Assembly (NCBI GenBank): GCA_024734495.1
Contig: JALMQS010000841.1
Location: 1,374,749-1,438,748, forward strand
DNA length: 64,000 nt
Origin: Forficula auricularia
Taxonomy: Eukaryota; Arthropoda; Insecta; Dermaptera; Forficulidae
Reading direction: 5' to 3'
Shown: positions 1 through 10,987 of the stretch, piece after piece
How the letters are laid out: each line of letters opens with the position of its first letter
Position numbering within the stretch: the first letter of the stretch is position 1
The notes under the pieces: model-generated
The model's input: the letters and a program-made list of their open reading frames with translations, nothing else
Databases searched by the model: none
Told to the model about the DNA's origin: nothing
Made by a program: the position numbers and the translations under genes

Positions 1-705
1 TACTTCAATAACTGCTCCCATTTTGCTTGGCATTCGGTCGATTCCAAGGACGAAGAAGTCACGATTCTTGGAGGCAATCCACGCTTTGACATGGGCCACA
101 AGTCATCCAAATCGTCGTAGATCTTAGTCTTTTGCCAGTTTTTCAAAGAGCGGTTGATGTGATAGTCCGTCGGTGCTTCGGTCGGTGAGTACGGCGGATG
201 TGGGAGTAGATCCCAGCCCTTATTGGCGATGAATTCGACGACCCGGCGCTCAACATGTGGACGTGCGTTATGGGGTTTGTTGGTTTCGTTTCAGCAAATC
301 GGTAAAAATTCGAATGCGATCAGCCTTGTTGTTGTCGGAGAGTTCGTGGGGGACCCATCTGTACAATTTCCATACCTTGGCAAGCTTCTTGAGGCGTTGA
401 ACGATCGTTGATTGGTCGACATTGAAGTCTGCAGCCAGCATTCGTGTTGTAAGGCTTTCATCCTCTTCCACGGCTGTCAGAAGTGCCTGATCATCAAAAT
501 CCGATGGCCGACCTCTTCCTTCTTTATCCTCCAAACTAGTGTCACCTGATTTGAAACGGGCAAACCACTTCCGTATTGCACTATCAGTAATTGTTTCTTC
601 ACCAAAAAGTTCGTTGAGATCGCGAAATGACTGTGCTGCCTTCCATCCTTTCTCGTAGTGGTAGAGCATAATATGACGAATTTCAATATGGTTTTCGACA
701 CGCAT
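1..705 (-). pseudogene. mariner-family transposase relic, internally deleted and frameshifted
   Basis: The first open frame (705 down to 268, 145 residues) is the DNA-binding half of a mariner transposase. It has two helix-turn-helix regions (about residues 5-50 and 85-115), the linker motif GRGRP at about 62-66, and the mariner signature WVPHEL just before the catalytic domain. At about position 266 the sequence jumps, with a one-base frame change, to the far C-terminal catalytic part. NARPHV is followed by PHPPYSPTEAPTDYH, which holds the last catalytic Asp near 165. The segment that should carry the first catalytic Asp and most of the second region is missing, so the enzyme cannot be active. 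The reading continues to the window edge, so the 3' end is outside. Terminal inverted repeats could not be paired because only one end is visible. Family assignment is firm; subfamily is not. Confidence 0.9.
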
Positions 706-1205
706 TTTTATTAACTATAAATAGAGAAGATTGTTTTTATAAGCCAATACAAACGTTCCATTATTATGCATCAACCTAATAGATTTTAGTTTATTTTCGT
801 TTCTTATACTTTTTCTTTAAAATAATTAGGTAAGCATAAATGAAAATGCTATGGCTTTTTTTTATCTTTCAAATCGTTCTTTCTTATCTGGCATTACAAA
901 AAATATACTGTATGGCACGGACTTAGTGACGGACGCCCGTCAATCAAGGTTTGGCTTATAATACATTCACTTCAATACTTGACTGAATTACTGGACTCGT
1001 GCACTCCCTTTATGCCTTGTGTATTGGTTCACACTCGTACTCAAGTGAATACACGATAAGCTTTCAGAGCTCATGTCAAAACTGTCGCTTGTCAGATATT
1101 TCTCATTTTTCCCCCTTGCAATACAATATCTATTATTAAACAGAAATACGTCCAGGTAAAATTTCCTTCACGAATATTTTCTCTTTGAACATAACAATGA
1201 AGAAA
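706..1205. other. non-coding flank of the mariner relic
   Basis: Should contain the 5' untranslated region and terminal repeat of the mariner copy. The partner end is outside the window, so the repeat cannot be delimited. Nothing else is recognised. Confidence 0.4.
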
Positions 1206-1344
1206 ACCAGGGGACCCGGGTTCGAATCCGACTCGAGGCATCCAGCTAAAATCTGACCCCCGGGGGTAGAGACAAATTTAAAAAAAATATAACTAGTATC
1301 GTAATTAGGCTTATGGCTAGAAAGGCCGAAAAGCCAAAAAAAAA
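1206..1344 (+). repeat. tRNA-derived SINE (family 1), 5'-truncated
   Basis: Starts inside the tRNA-like head with a perfect Pol III box B (GGTTCGAATCC) followed by GACTCGAGGCATCC. The body ends in a conserved segment (GGCTAGAAAGGCCGAAAAGCC) and an A-tail. The box A part present in the copies at 32244 and 35672 is missing. No clear target duplication is seen. Confidence 0.8.
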
Positions 1345-1807
1345 GAACAATCCAGAAATTTGAATGAATGGGGCTGTTTTAAGATGCATAATTGAGTTTC
1401 CAGAAACGAAATTAATCCATTGTGAAGACAATTTCTACACACTTAAAAAAGGAAAAATCAAACAGAATATTGCAACTCAAAAATACTCGAACAATTTCAA
1501 TAGAGACAATAGAAACCTTTGGGAAATTCCTAAATAAAGGAAATCAATATCCTTTCTTTGTATTTGCCTTTTGTCAGGTATTTTGTTCTTTTTTTTAATA
1601 GTAAAGATTCAAAAAGGAGAAATAACTTTAAGTCAGGATTAACACTTTATTTCAAGATTGAATAAACTGTGAATAGTCTAGACTTTGTCTCAAAGGATAG
1701 ATAACTATGACATAATTGATTAAAACTGAGAATTCTGAAAAAAATTAAAATTTTCAATTATTTACTCTATTTCTGATTTTTCCTTCCCTCCTCGTATTGG
1801 TTTATTT
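1345..1807. other. AT-rich sequence without recognised feature
   Basis: Short open frames only and many A/T runs. No repeat partner was noticed in the window. Confidence 0.4.
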
Positions 1808-2757
1808 TTAACTTCGAAAAAAGGAGGAGGTTATCAATTCAACGGAATGTCTTTTTTTTGTGTTTGAACATTTTTTACCACGTGGACCGATTTCGATGAT
1901 TTTTTTTCGCTTTAAGTTCAGTCTAGTTCCCGATTGGTCCCGTTTAAATTTCATTGGTATTGAACCTTTTTTGTTATGTATGTTCACACATAACTTCTTT
2001 GTTTATGAACCGATTTCGATTATTCTTTTTTTATTGGAAAGGGGTTGCCTTAAGGGTGGTCTCATATTAATTTGGTCAAGTTCTGATGATATGATCAGTA
2101 ACGGAAATCTCCAATTCTTATGTGCAAATAATCGAAATTATAATAAATAAAATTTATTATAAAAAAAAAACAATCTTAAAACGTTTCGAGATAATTTCTC
2201 TATTTATGAATTGAATTTTATTATCAATTTCTGATTCGTTTGCCCGAATCTTTCTCTTACGAGATGCATGGAAGGTATGATCATAAGTCGCTATTCTTGA
2301 CATCACTAAAAAGAGAAAAATAAAAATAATTTTTAGAAATAAAAAAAAACCGACTTCAAAAAAATTAAATGCAACAAATAAAATAATAACTCAAAAATCA
2401 AATAAAATGCACCAAAAGGTATGAAATAATTATCTAATTTAGTTACAACTAAAGGATGAAATTGTTACATGAAATCACTTTTTGAAGTCGGTGCCAAACA
2501 AACTATATAATCGAGCTTACGCGATGCTATCTTCATTACACCCCAAACGTACTAAGTAAGTCCGTCGAGTGCGATTCATAAAATGTATATGTTTGACACC
2601 GACTTCAAAAAGTGATTTCATGTAACAATTTCATCGTTTAGTTGTAACTAAATAAGATAATTATTTTATACCTTTTAGTGCATTTTATTTTATTTTTGAG
2701 TTCTTATTATTTTATTTTTGAGTTCTTATTATTTTATTTGTTGCATTCTAGTATAAT
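1808..2757 (+). repeat. composite foldback repeat, copy A
   Basis: The left half (to about 2345) matches copy B at 7390-7920 at degenerate level. It begins with a form of the motif ACCGACTTCAAAAAAGG that starts many dispersed arthropod repeats. The right half is a fold-back unit: left arm 2348-2499, loop 2500-2590, right arm 2591-2750, with CCGACTTCAAAA at the arm ends. The right arm has a 22 bp tandem duplication and lacks the terminal GAAGTCGGT found in copy B. The loop is inverted relative to copy B. No coding capacity is recognised. Confidence 0.75.
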
Positions 2758-3596
2758 ATTTTTCTTCAACCACATACTCGATTTCGAGCGTGGGCGATTA
2801 CAAGTTTCCATTTTACATTTTCCAATTCTCTTTCATTCTAATGTCTCTGTATTATATTTAAAATATTAATAAATTATTCGATAGATTTTCATTTTTATTA
2901 TTATTCAAGTTATAAATATTAATATCTGCTTGTGTAGATTTTGAACTAAAAAATATATTACGGACCTGCTTTCGTGGAAGAACAGATTTCATGGTTGAAT
3001 TTCTTTTCGTTGTTATTATAGTTTAATGTACCACAAGAATTTTAATTTGAAGTTTTGAGCTGGAAATCGACTTTATGAAAATGAAATTTACTTAAAATAA
3101 AAAAATAAAAAAGAATATTCAATGACTTAGAAAACAGCCTTAAGTAATTTTTGTTAAAATATTTTATCATGCAGATTCTAAGACAGGATAAGGTGTAAAT
3201 GAAAGTAATTTTCAGTATATTATTAAGATCTTCCTTATGTGATTACCAATAACTAATAATGAACTGTAATGAACTGGAAAAATAAAATCCCTTTTGTTAC
3301 TGGGAAAAACGACCTCAACTAAATCAGACAGAACAATTTAGTTTGTTTTGACTGCTGTAAAGTTAAATGTTGGTTTTTTGAGAAGCTCTGAAGCAGACTT
3401 GAGTTTTGATGTGCAATTTGATTGAGAATTTATTTTATAATAGTACTTATATTATTCATGTTGTGTCACTTGTGTTGTTAATTTCATTAATTCCTTTGAA
3501 CTTAACAACAGATTCGGTAGCAGATTAACTAATTCAGATGTTGATGAAATGTGTTTTTGGGGTACCTATCTCCCTTACTTGCCGGAAACAAAAATT
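2758..3596. other. AT-rich sequence without recognised feature
   Basis: No coding or structural signal beyond A/T-rich simple sequence up to the LINE 3' end. Confidence 0.4.
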
Positions 3597-3986
3597 ACAT
3601 CATTATCATTGAGTATACAGTCCTAAGACTGGTTTGATGCAACAATCCGTCTCCACTCGACTCTGTCCCCCGCCAGCTGTTTGACCTCTCTAAATGTCTG
3701 GCATCCCATATCCCCAATTATTTGGTTGAAATATTCTAATCTGGGTCTTCCCCTTCCCCTTTTCTTTCCCACCTCCCCCTCCAATATATCCCTAAGCAGT
3801 CCCCCATGTCTCAGTGTGTGCCCCATCATCTGACCTCTTCTCTTCTTCAGACTCTTCCACAAGGTTCTTCTTTCTCCGATTCTTCCAAGAACTTCTTCAT
3901 TTGTAATTTTATCCATCCATTTGATATTTATCATTCTTCTGTAGCACCACATTTCGAAAGCCTCTAATCTCTTTCTCTCCGCTTTT
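3597..3986 (-). pseudogene. LINE reverse transcriptase, C-terminal part and 3' end
   Basis: Minus-strand frame (3952 to 3623) reading CYRRMINIKWMDKITNEEVL, then HTLRHGGLLRDILEG, GKKRGRGRPRLEY and the end RRIVASNQS. This is the typical C-terminal tail of insect endonuclease/reverse transcriptase LINE proteins. The open frame continues upstream (AERKRLEAFEM) to 3986, where it is broken by the insertion 3987-5841. It resumes at 5842 without loss of codons. Below 3623 the 3' end has the segment CATCAAACCAGTCTTAGGA, which recurs at 32599, and then ATGATAATGATG, a typical simple-repeat LINE tail. Confidence 0.85.
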
Positions 3987-4331
3987 GAAGCGAAGCTTTT
4001 ATTCGGACGTTCTGGGCGCTCGCCGCCCCGGCCACTCTATCCGAGCTAAGCGTCAGATTTTAAAAGCGTAACACGAGTGGTGCGTGCGCACTGTCCCCCC
4101 CACCTCAGTAGGCGTGGTCTGATGTCACACTTTGGTCTCATGTCAGGGCAGCCACTTGTTGGAATATTTCAATATCCGTTGCGATCAGCTGTTTCGTTTA
4201 ACCTTTCTGCTGATTACAAATAAATCGTGTAAATTGTAGTTTTTATGAGACTAGAATTGTTAACTTCGCCGTAGAGTTATTGTGTTGTGTTTTGTGAATC
4301 TATAATTTGGTACACAAATTGAAAGTGAGAC

Positions 4332-5200
4332 ATGGAGAGTGATCCAGAGAATAATTTTCATTCTCAACACATACAAGTTGATGATGTAGCTGGAACTTCT
4401 GGCACTATTCAAAATGTTCCAGATTTATCAGGAGAGTCGCAAAGGTTACAAAAAAATATTTTTACTATTATTATTTATTGAGGGAAACAATAATAAAAGA
4501 GTTTGTCTTCTGCTGGAATTATAAATTTTATTTATTTATAACGAGACTTTGCCCTCTTCATCAGTCGATTACAATTTATTCACAGGAATAATTTATGAAT
4601 TGAAGGTTAGAATTTACATGTGGTTAAGTTAAAAATTGTTTCATTTGTACTTGTTTTATTTTTGACTATAGGTGGCGTAAATGAGGTTTTTATTTTTATT
4701 TGTGCCGCAATTTTTAAAATAAGGCTCTTTTATTATTGTTTCCCTCAATATATAAAAATTCTGCTACACTCGGCACAAAAACCTTCAATTTAACTATTAT
4801 TATTACTATTTTATGTCTTTAAAGTTATTAAAAATAATTAAAAATTTATCGAATAAAATTATTTTACAGAAAAAGAAAATCAAATGCAGAAAGACAGAGA
4901 GAATGGAGACAGAGAGAGAAAAATAAAAAAAATAAAAATATACAAGAGGAAAAGGAAAGAAAAGCTGAAACACAGAAATTTACAGAGAAACTATCACAAG
5001 AATCGCATTCTAGTGAGAAACTAAACCTTGATGAACTTAAATTGAGAAACGCAGCTTATTCGAAAGCGTACAGAGATAGAAAAAAAAAAATAGAAAAAAA
5101 ACTTCAATCAAAAACTTTTCTATCTTATTTTAGTTACCATCATCCAATAGTTACTTTCGTACCATATAACAATGAGAATAGTGGTGTACAAATAACTTAA
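4332..5200 (+). CDS. two-exon gene for an unrecognised basic, coiled-coil-like protein of the inserted element
   Basis: Exon 1 is 4332-4444 (ATG at 4332, 37 codons plus AG). It ends at a GT donor. Exon 2 is 4870-5200, after a TTTTACAG acceptor, and ends in TAA. The join keeps a single open frame of 147 residues. AATAAA at 5297 follows 97 bases later. The N-terminal 38 residues are acidic and serine-rich. They are followed by a Lys/Arg/Glu-rich stretch with SNAERQREWRQREK, a long charged segment, and a similar second motif AYSKAYRDRKKK near the end. Such paired AERQR.WR.R-like motifs suggest nucleic-acid binding, but that is inference. No DDE, helicase or reverse transcriptase motif is present, so it is probably accessory. 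A 271 bp element sits in the intron without disturbing the splice sites. Alternative: a chance join, unlikely given the matching phase and absence of stops. Confidence 0.65.
4478..4748. mobile_element. inverted-arm element (family P2) in the intron of the nested gene
   Basis: Terminal inverted repeats TTGAGGGAAACAATAATAAA and complement, flanked by TA on both sides. Shares the inner block GTCTTCTGCTGGAATTATAAA with the copies at 7244 and 44744. All three have the same outer flank (TATAAAAATTCTGCTAC) on one side, so the true unit is probably longer than the inverted repeats. The minus strand contains CTGATGA, a stem-loop and a decayed GAAA site (4536-4568). Confidence 0.7.
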
Positions 5201-5377
5201 AGTACTTATGATGAACATACAGATAATAATGCTTTGTGAATTATTCGATAATTTTATGTTTAAACTTTGTACATATAATACATTATATATGAATGCAATA
5301 AATTTTATTATGCAAAAATTGCAGGATTCAAATTATTTTCTTATTTGTATTACTTGAAGGATAAAAAAAAAAGTGCC

Positions 5378-5842
5378 GTCTAGGGACGCCCGAAAGAAGC
5401 GAAGCTTTATAATATAAAGCGAAGGAACTAAGCGTTCAAAAAAATTAAGACTTGAGAAAAGAAAAGCCTTGAGGGATGAAAAAAAATAAAGACTTGAGAA
5501 AATAAAAAAAAAATAAAACTGATAACTTGGGAAAATAAAAAAAATGAATACATTAAAAATAAAAGACGCGCCCAAAAACGCAAGGCTACAGCGGAGCTCT
5601 CCTATTTTTTTTGTTCTAATCGTGAAGAGAGCTCCGCTGTAGCCTTTGGGCGCGTCTTTTATTTTTAATGTATTCATTTTTTTTATTTTCCCAAGTTATC
5701 AGTTTTATTTTTTTTTATTTTCTCAAGTCTTTATTTTTTTTCATCCCTCAAGGCTTTTCTTTTCTCAAGTCTTAATTTTTTTGAACGCTTAGTTCCTTCG
5801 CTTTATATTATAAAGCTTCGCTTCTTTCGGGCGTCCCTAGAC
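5378..5842. repeat. near-perfect 465 bp hairpin
   Basis: Left arm 5378-5602 and right arm about 5625-5842 are almost identical in inverted orientation, differing only by small length changes in A runs and a short indel near the loop. The loop is about 22 bp. It forms the right end of the nested element. Two flanking GC-rich blocks (GGGACGCCCGAAAGAAGCG; GACGCGCCC) break the AT-rich background. Confidence 0.9.
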
Positions 5843-6250
5843 TTTTCTAATTGTCCAGGTTTCACACCCGTACATGGCTATGCTCCATACATATGTCTTC
5901 AATAGCATCTTCCTGTTTTCTACCCTAATTGAGGAGGAACATAGTAGTTTTTGTTTTGAATTAAACCCCATTTTTGCTTGGGCAATTCTTGATTTAATTT
6001 CGTTTTCGCTCCTCCAATCCCATGTTATTTTACTTCCTAGGTAGCGGAATTCCTTAACTCCTTCTAGGTTTTCTTGGTTAATTTTGATGCACTCCTGTCT
6101 CGTTTGTTCTTTTTTTGTACATACTAGGACCTTGGTTTTATTCTTGTTTATTTTTATTTTTATTTCTTCTATTAGGATTTGGTTAATTCCATTTAAAATA
6201 AAATAAATTAATTTCGAAACAGTAAAAAATAATAAGAATAATAAATGCAA
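5842..6250 (-). pseudogene. LINE reverse transcriptase, thumb/connection part (upstream piece of the 3597-3986 LINE)
   Basis: Reads KINKNKTKVLVCTK, FRYLGSKIT, EIKSRIAQAKMGF, KMLLKTYVWSIAMYGCETW and TIRK on the minus strand. This is the standard order downstream of the catalytic YADD in insect LINE reverse transcriptases. The catalytic palm is not present upstream, so the copy is 5'-truncated near 6190. It is in frame with the downstream piece once the insertion is removed, which shows the insertion is younger than the LINE. Confidence 0.85.
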
Positions 6251-6344
6251 TATGTTATTAAGAATGGGAGATGTTAATTACTAGAATATCATTAAAAATA
6301 TATAAAAATTTTATTGGCTAAATACAAATATTTTGAAGATATAC

Positions 6345-6608
6345 ATATAGCACTGGAAGTCACTCAACTCACCAATATGTCAGCTTTCAATAGAAATCAA
6401 TAAGATCATTTTTCTCAATAGGAATACAGTAACAGGTTCAAATATCTATTCTATATCATTTGACTCTGTTTATTGATGGATATATCTGGCTGTTACTATT
6501 GAGAAAAACAATTTTGTAAATGCTTCTTTTTATAATGATAAATTCTTATTGTATTCTATTGAAAGCTGATTGGACATATTGGTGAGGAGAGTGGCTTCTA
6601 TATTGCTG
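6345..6608. mobile_element. MITE-like inverted-repeat element
   Basis: Imperfect inverted repeats of about 50 bp: 6345-6397 contains CACCAATATGTC and CAGCTTTCAATAGAA, and 6552-6608 has the complements. A second inner pair is CTCAATAGGAATACAGTAACAG against CTGTTACTATTGAG. No coding content. Target duplication not clear. Confidence 0.6.
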
Positions 6609-7198
6609 TTTAATATCTAATGGGACTCAAAAATAGGTCAAAATGGTCTTTTTCGTCGTTTTGACCGATAATAGCTCAAAACTCTGACCTTTTGTAAAAA
6701 TTATGTACATATATTGCGTGATAATCAGCGTATAAAACTCTACTGGAATCAATTGTTAGGTTTATGGTTATAAATTTTTGGTTAATACATCACAAAACCA
6801 GTACGACGTATAACAGAAAATATATCAAATTAATTTTAATATGAAGATAAAAATGTACTAAATCGATACGTTCTTTTTTTTCCGCGAATGGCTTACTATT
6901 GTAATAATTGAGCTACAACACAAACACATACAATAATCTGTTGACAAATTATAAATTCTAATTAAAATAGGATATAACGTTCAAGGCTGGAGCCATAACG
7001 GTCAGCATTCGGAGCTTGTCAAGACATTTCGACCCGTTCAAATGATTATTTGAAAGTATTTGATTGGAAATAAAAAGAATATAAAACTCAGAAATTAATT
7101 AATAAATTAATCTTCTCATTACAATTTGGGACCCTATGAACGCATCTATTGAGTCTAGTGAGAAATTCGCCACTGAGCAAATTGCTAACCACTTTTCA
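6609..7198. other. non-coding sequence without recognised feature
   Basis: No open frame above background and no repeat partner noticed. Confidence 0.4.
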
Positions 7199-7331
7199 TT
7201 AGATTGAAATTTTTTGTGTTGAGGGTAGCAGAATTTTTATATATTGAAGGAGACAATAAAAGAGTGTCGAATCGTTATAAATACCATTTATAATTCCAGC
7301 AGAAGACACACTCTTTTAAAGTCTCCTTCAA
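7199..7331. mobile_element. short copy of inverted-arm family P2 with its flank
   Basis: The 88 bp core 7244-7331 has ends TTGAAGGAGACAATAAAAGAG and complement, with TA on both sides. The left flank 7199-7243 is the reverse complement of the flank that follows the copies at 4478 and 44744. Confidence 0.7.
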
Positions 7332-7389
7332 TAACAATTTTTCAATGAAAGTTTCCAAGTCTCAAAAGAGAAATACGATTATATTTTTA

Positions 7390-8288
7390 ACCGACTTCAA
7401 AAAAGGAGGTGGTTCTCTATTCGACTGAATTTTTTTTTTTTTTTTTTTTGTCTATGTTACCTCATGTCTCCGCCAATTGTGAACCGATTTTGAATTTTTT
7501 TTTTTTGCATTGGGTTTAGTCTAGCTTCCGATTGGTCCCGTTTTTTTTTCATTGGTATTAGACCTTTTTTGTTAGGTTTGTTCAGGCCTAACTTCTTTGT
7601 TTATGAACCGATTTCGATGATTCTTTTTTTATTAGAAAAGGGGTATCTTAGGATATTATCAACGACGAAATAACGTAAATCTCCAATTCTTATGAGCAAA
7701 TAATCGAAATTATGATAAATAAAATCTTTTATAAAAAAATCTTATAACCGGCAAACGTTTCGAGAAAATTTCTATATTTATGAATTGAATTTTATTATCA
7801 TTTTCTGATTCATTCGCCTGACGCTTTCTCTTACGAGATGCATGCAAGGTATTATATTAAGTCACTATTAATAACATCACTAAAAAGAGAAAAATAAAAA
7901 TAATTTTTATAAAAAAAAAATAAAACCGACTTTAAAAAACTTAAATGCAACAAATAAAATAAAATCCACTAAAAGGTATAAAATAATTATCTTATTTAGT
8001 TACAACTAAACGACAAAATATTAACATGAAATTACTTTTTGAAGTCGGTGCCAAACATATACATTTTATGAATCGCACTTGACTGATCTTACTTAGTACG
8101 TTTGACGGATACGCTCGCTATAGGTATAGTTTGTTTGGCACCGACTTCAAAAAGTAATTTCATGTTAATATTTCGTCGTTTAGTTGTAACTAAATAAGAT
8201 AATTATTTTATACCTTTTAGTGGATTTTATTTTATTTTTAAGTTATTATTATTTTATTTGTTGCATTTAAGTTTTTTGAAGTCGGTTT
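7390..8288 (+). repeat. composite foldback repeat, copy B
   Basis: Begins ACCGACTTCAAAAAAGGAGG and ends TTTTTTGAAGTCGGT, so the outermost ends are inverted repeats. The right part is a fold-back unit: left arm 7925-8056, loop 8057-8132, right arm 8133-8288. The motif therefore occurs four or more times in nested inverted order. Arms are more alike within this copy than to copy A. The loop matches that of copy A only in reverse complement. Non-coding. Confidence 0.8.
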
Positions 8289-9601
8289 TATTTATTTTTT
8301 TTATAATATTATTAGCGAATATCAGAACGCTTTTTAGGTAAATGGGATTTATAATCATTTTATTAAGAATAAGTTTCAAAAAGCTGATGTCAGCCACTAA
8401 GGCGATAAAAAAAGAACCATCGTGAATAAAAATATCTACAAAAATATATTATAAATATACATTTTTCAAACAAGTCTCACAATAGCTTCAAAACTTCTAA
8501 AAGCAAACAACATTAAAAATGAAAATAAATGGTATACTCCACCCTTAAAAAGAGGAGTAAAAGATTTTCACCATTGCATGAAAAAAAATAAAGACTGTTT
8601 ATTATTACTTTTGTGCTCAAACGTCGGAGAAAATATAAAGACTTTGTGAAGATGAAAAATCACGATTTTAGAAAAAGTATTCATGGACTATAAGAGCATT
8701 TCAGGCTTATATTTAGGAGAAAAAGGGCTGCAGAATTCTGAAATTTATAGCAATAGTAAATAGTATACTCTAGGCTAGGTAATTTTCCTTAGCATTTTTG
8801 TAAAATAAAATCATAAGAGCCAATGTTAAATTTAAAAGATTAATTAAAACTTTTTGAAGGAATGTTATTAAATTTTGTGGATGTGTGAGTGAGAAGAGAG
8901 AATTCTAGAAACATTTATTAATAATTTCAGAAATTTTTAATTAATTTTAGGCATTTAAGAAGGAATGTTGTTTAACATCGTTAAGCATGCTGCAGAGTCT
9001 GTCGTCCTCTGGTTTAAATTCTGATAGCAGAACTCACGTAAAAATGGTACAATATATATCTAAAATATTATAGTTTAAAAATAGAATTAAATTATTTTAT
9101 TAAAAATAATATATACTAACCTAATTTTTACATATATTTTTATAGATTAGCATCGTTAATTACTGAATGCATGTATAATGAGTTCTCTGTTTTAAACAGT
9201 GACCCCGTTTCAATTCCTTATCTAGCTCTTTGCTGAATTCTTTACATAATTTTAAATAAAATTTTTAGTAAATCTGCGTCTTATACTTTTCAAATGTTTT
9301 TGATAAGATTGGCCACAAAAATTTTCTTACGAAATTACTCATAATCACTTCGGTCCTTATCCCAAATGGTTAGAAATCTTAGTATAATTGTGGATGAATA
9401 AATAACATCCTCTATCTTCTCTAATAGGTAATCTTCAAGTTTAAGTCAGTTTTTATATTAATGACCTGATTAGTTTATTGTCTAATCAAATTAAGATAAA
9501 AAATGGAAGGAAAAGTAATAGTATTTTCAAGACTCGGTCATCACTTTGATCCGATCTAATAAATTAACTTAAATATAATAAACTAATATTAAAGAGAAGA
9601 T
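8289..9601. other. AT-rich sequence without recognised feature
   Basis: No open frame or paired repeat recognised. One short dispersed motif (TTTTCAAGACTCGGT near 9527) recurs near 15993, 33316 and 43832. Confidence 0.4.
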
Positions 9602-9836
9602 TAAGAAATACGCCGGTTAAAGACCGAGTCTCAGCAGATATTTGAAGTCACCTCCTCTTGGAAAGCAATGGCAAACTACCAAGAGTATAATTGCCTAGTA
9701 AACCTCTCCAAACTAGCCGTTCGGAACCCGCGTTAAAAAGTAGGACCCGTATACCTGTGTAAAACAAGTAAACACACTCAACACAGATATATGTGGAGAA
9801 CCCGTTTTGGGTATGGCACTCTAAAAAGAAGAAGAA
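9602..9836 (+). repeat. tRNA-derived SINE (family 2), 5'-truncated
   Basis: Matches 41600-41819 from the box B area on (GAGTCTC.GCAGATATTTG, CCTCTTGGAAAGCAA, CTACCAAGAGTATAATTGCC) and ends in the same ATGGCA...AAAGAAGAA tail. The head containing box A is absent. Confidence 0.75.
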
Positions 9837-10929
9837 TATTAAAAATATTTTTTATTTTAATTATCTTGAGAAAAAAATTATATATTCTGAATTTTTGAAT
9901 AGGAAGTTCTAAAGTCAGAGAGCCCAAAATCTAATTAGGTCTTCACCTTGGAAACGAACTTTTTACGACTTTCTGTTCTTGACCTATTGGAGATATTGGA
10001 ATCCAGACAAATACACAGGGAGAAGCTGACAGAAAAAATATAATGTTTGAAAGCAATTTTAACTGTTTATTATCACCAGTTTTTTGTAATGTTTTTGCTT
10101 AGGAGAACAATTTTTTCATTTGAATTTAATTTTTAAATGTGCATGAGTCGAAAGGAAATCATAAAAACTTGCTTATTAAGTCCTCAAGTTATGTGATTTA
10201 ACTTTGCACTTAAAGAAGTAGTTAAAAGCTGTTTTAGGTAATATTAGCCATGGATCTAGCAGTTTTCAAAACAAAAAGAATAACGCACTTTTATTATTCA
10301 CGACAAACTTGGGAGAATGAATTAATAGTATTTACCTAAATATGGAAAAAGCTATAAAAGCTTTTACTAATTGTTAACATATATATAGTAAAGCACTACA
10401 TATAATAAATAATTTAATAATTTGCTCGGTACTAGTTTATTTTCACGATTTTTTTTTTTAAATTAATCAAAATATTTTTTCAATATAAATAAATAAATAA
10501 TTAACACATAGTGCATAAACAAAATTTATTACATAACATAATATCTATAAAAGCGAGCCGTTAAATCAAAAGAAAAAAAACATAACCCAAAAGTTTCCTT
10601 ATAATACTAACGATTTTTTCATGTTTTCTTAATGGTCTTTGCTCTTCACCACCCGCCCGTCATCCATCTATTTTCAAGGTTTATAAATGTTTTTCCATTT
10701 TTTTTTAAATGAGTTCATTATTTAGAAATAATAAAAAAATGAAAAATTTCCTTCTTTTGTTACAAAAGATAAACGATTTTATGAATCAAATCTAACAGTA
10801 TCTTTCAATGTTTGGAGAATAGATTTCAACGAAGTTGTCTAATTAATCTTAGAGTGTATATCTAAATCTTTACGATATAAAGTATTGAAAAAGAGACAAC
10901 GTTAAACCTCAAAACAGACATTCTCTGTA
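9837..10929. other. AT-rich sequence without recognised feature
   Basis: Background A/T-rich sequence. A degenerate stretch near 9900-9985 resembles sequence near 43600-43720 in reverse. Confidence 0.35.
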
Positions 10930-10987
10930 TTAATCTCGATATCAAAAATCGAACACACAAGTAATAGTAATAAATTAAAAAAAAAAA

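Larger units (their letters stand above)
3987..5841 (+). mobile_element. 1.86 kb insertion nested in a LINE, carrying a spliced gene and a terminal hairpin
   Basis: Limits come from the interrupted LINE frame. The LINE reads ...TIRK on the right and AERKR... on the left, and the junction shares a 5 bp direct repeat (CTTTT at 3982-3986 and 5842-5846) that can be a target duplication. The ends show partial inverted similarity: GAAGCGAAGCTTT at 3987 and its complement near 5810-5824, and also GAGCTAAGCG near 4033 against the complement of a similar motif. The right end is a near-perfect hairpin (5378-5842). Inside are a two-exon reading frame (4332-5200), a poly(A) signal (5297-5302) and a small element in the intron. 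I could not assign a superfamily. Confidence 0.7.

Noticed and set aside
223..411. Plus-strand open frame of 62 codons
   Set aside because: Antisense shadow of the mariner transposase relic.
5333..5677. Open frame in the hairpin region
   Set aside because: Runs through both arms and the loop of a palindrome; low-complexity Phe/Ser-rich product.
7390..8288. Interpretation as a simple TIR transposon
   Set aside because: The end motif occurs in nested inverted order and only the right part folds back; the left part has no partner, so a composite unit describes it better.
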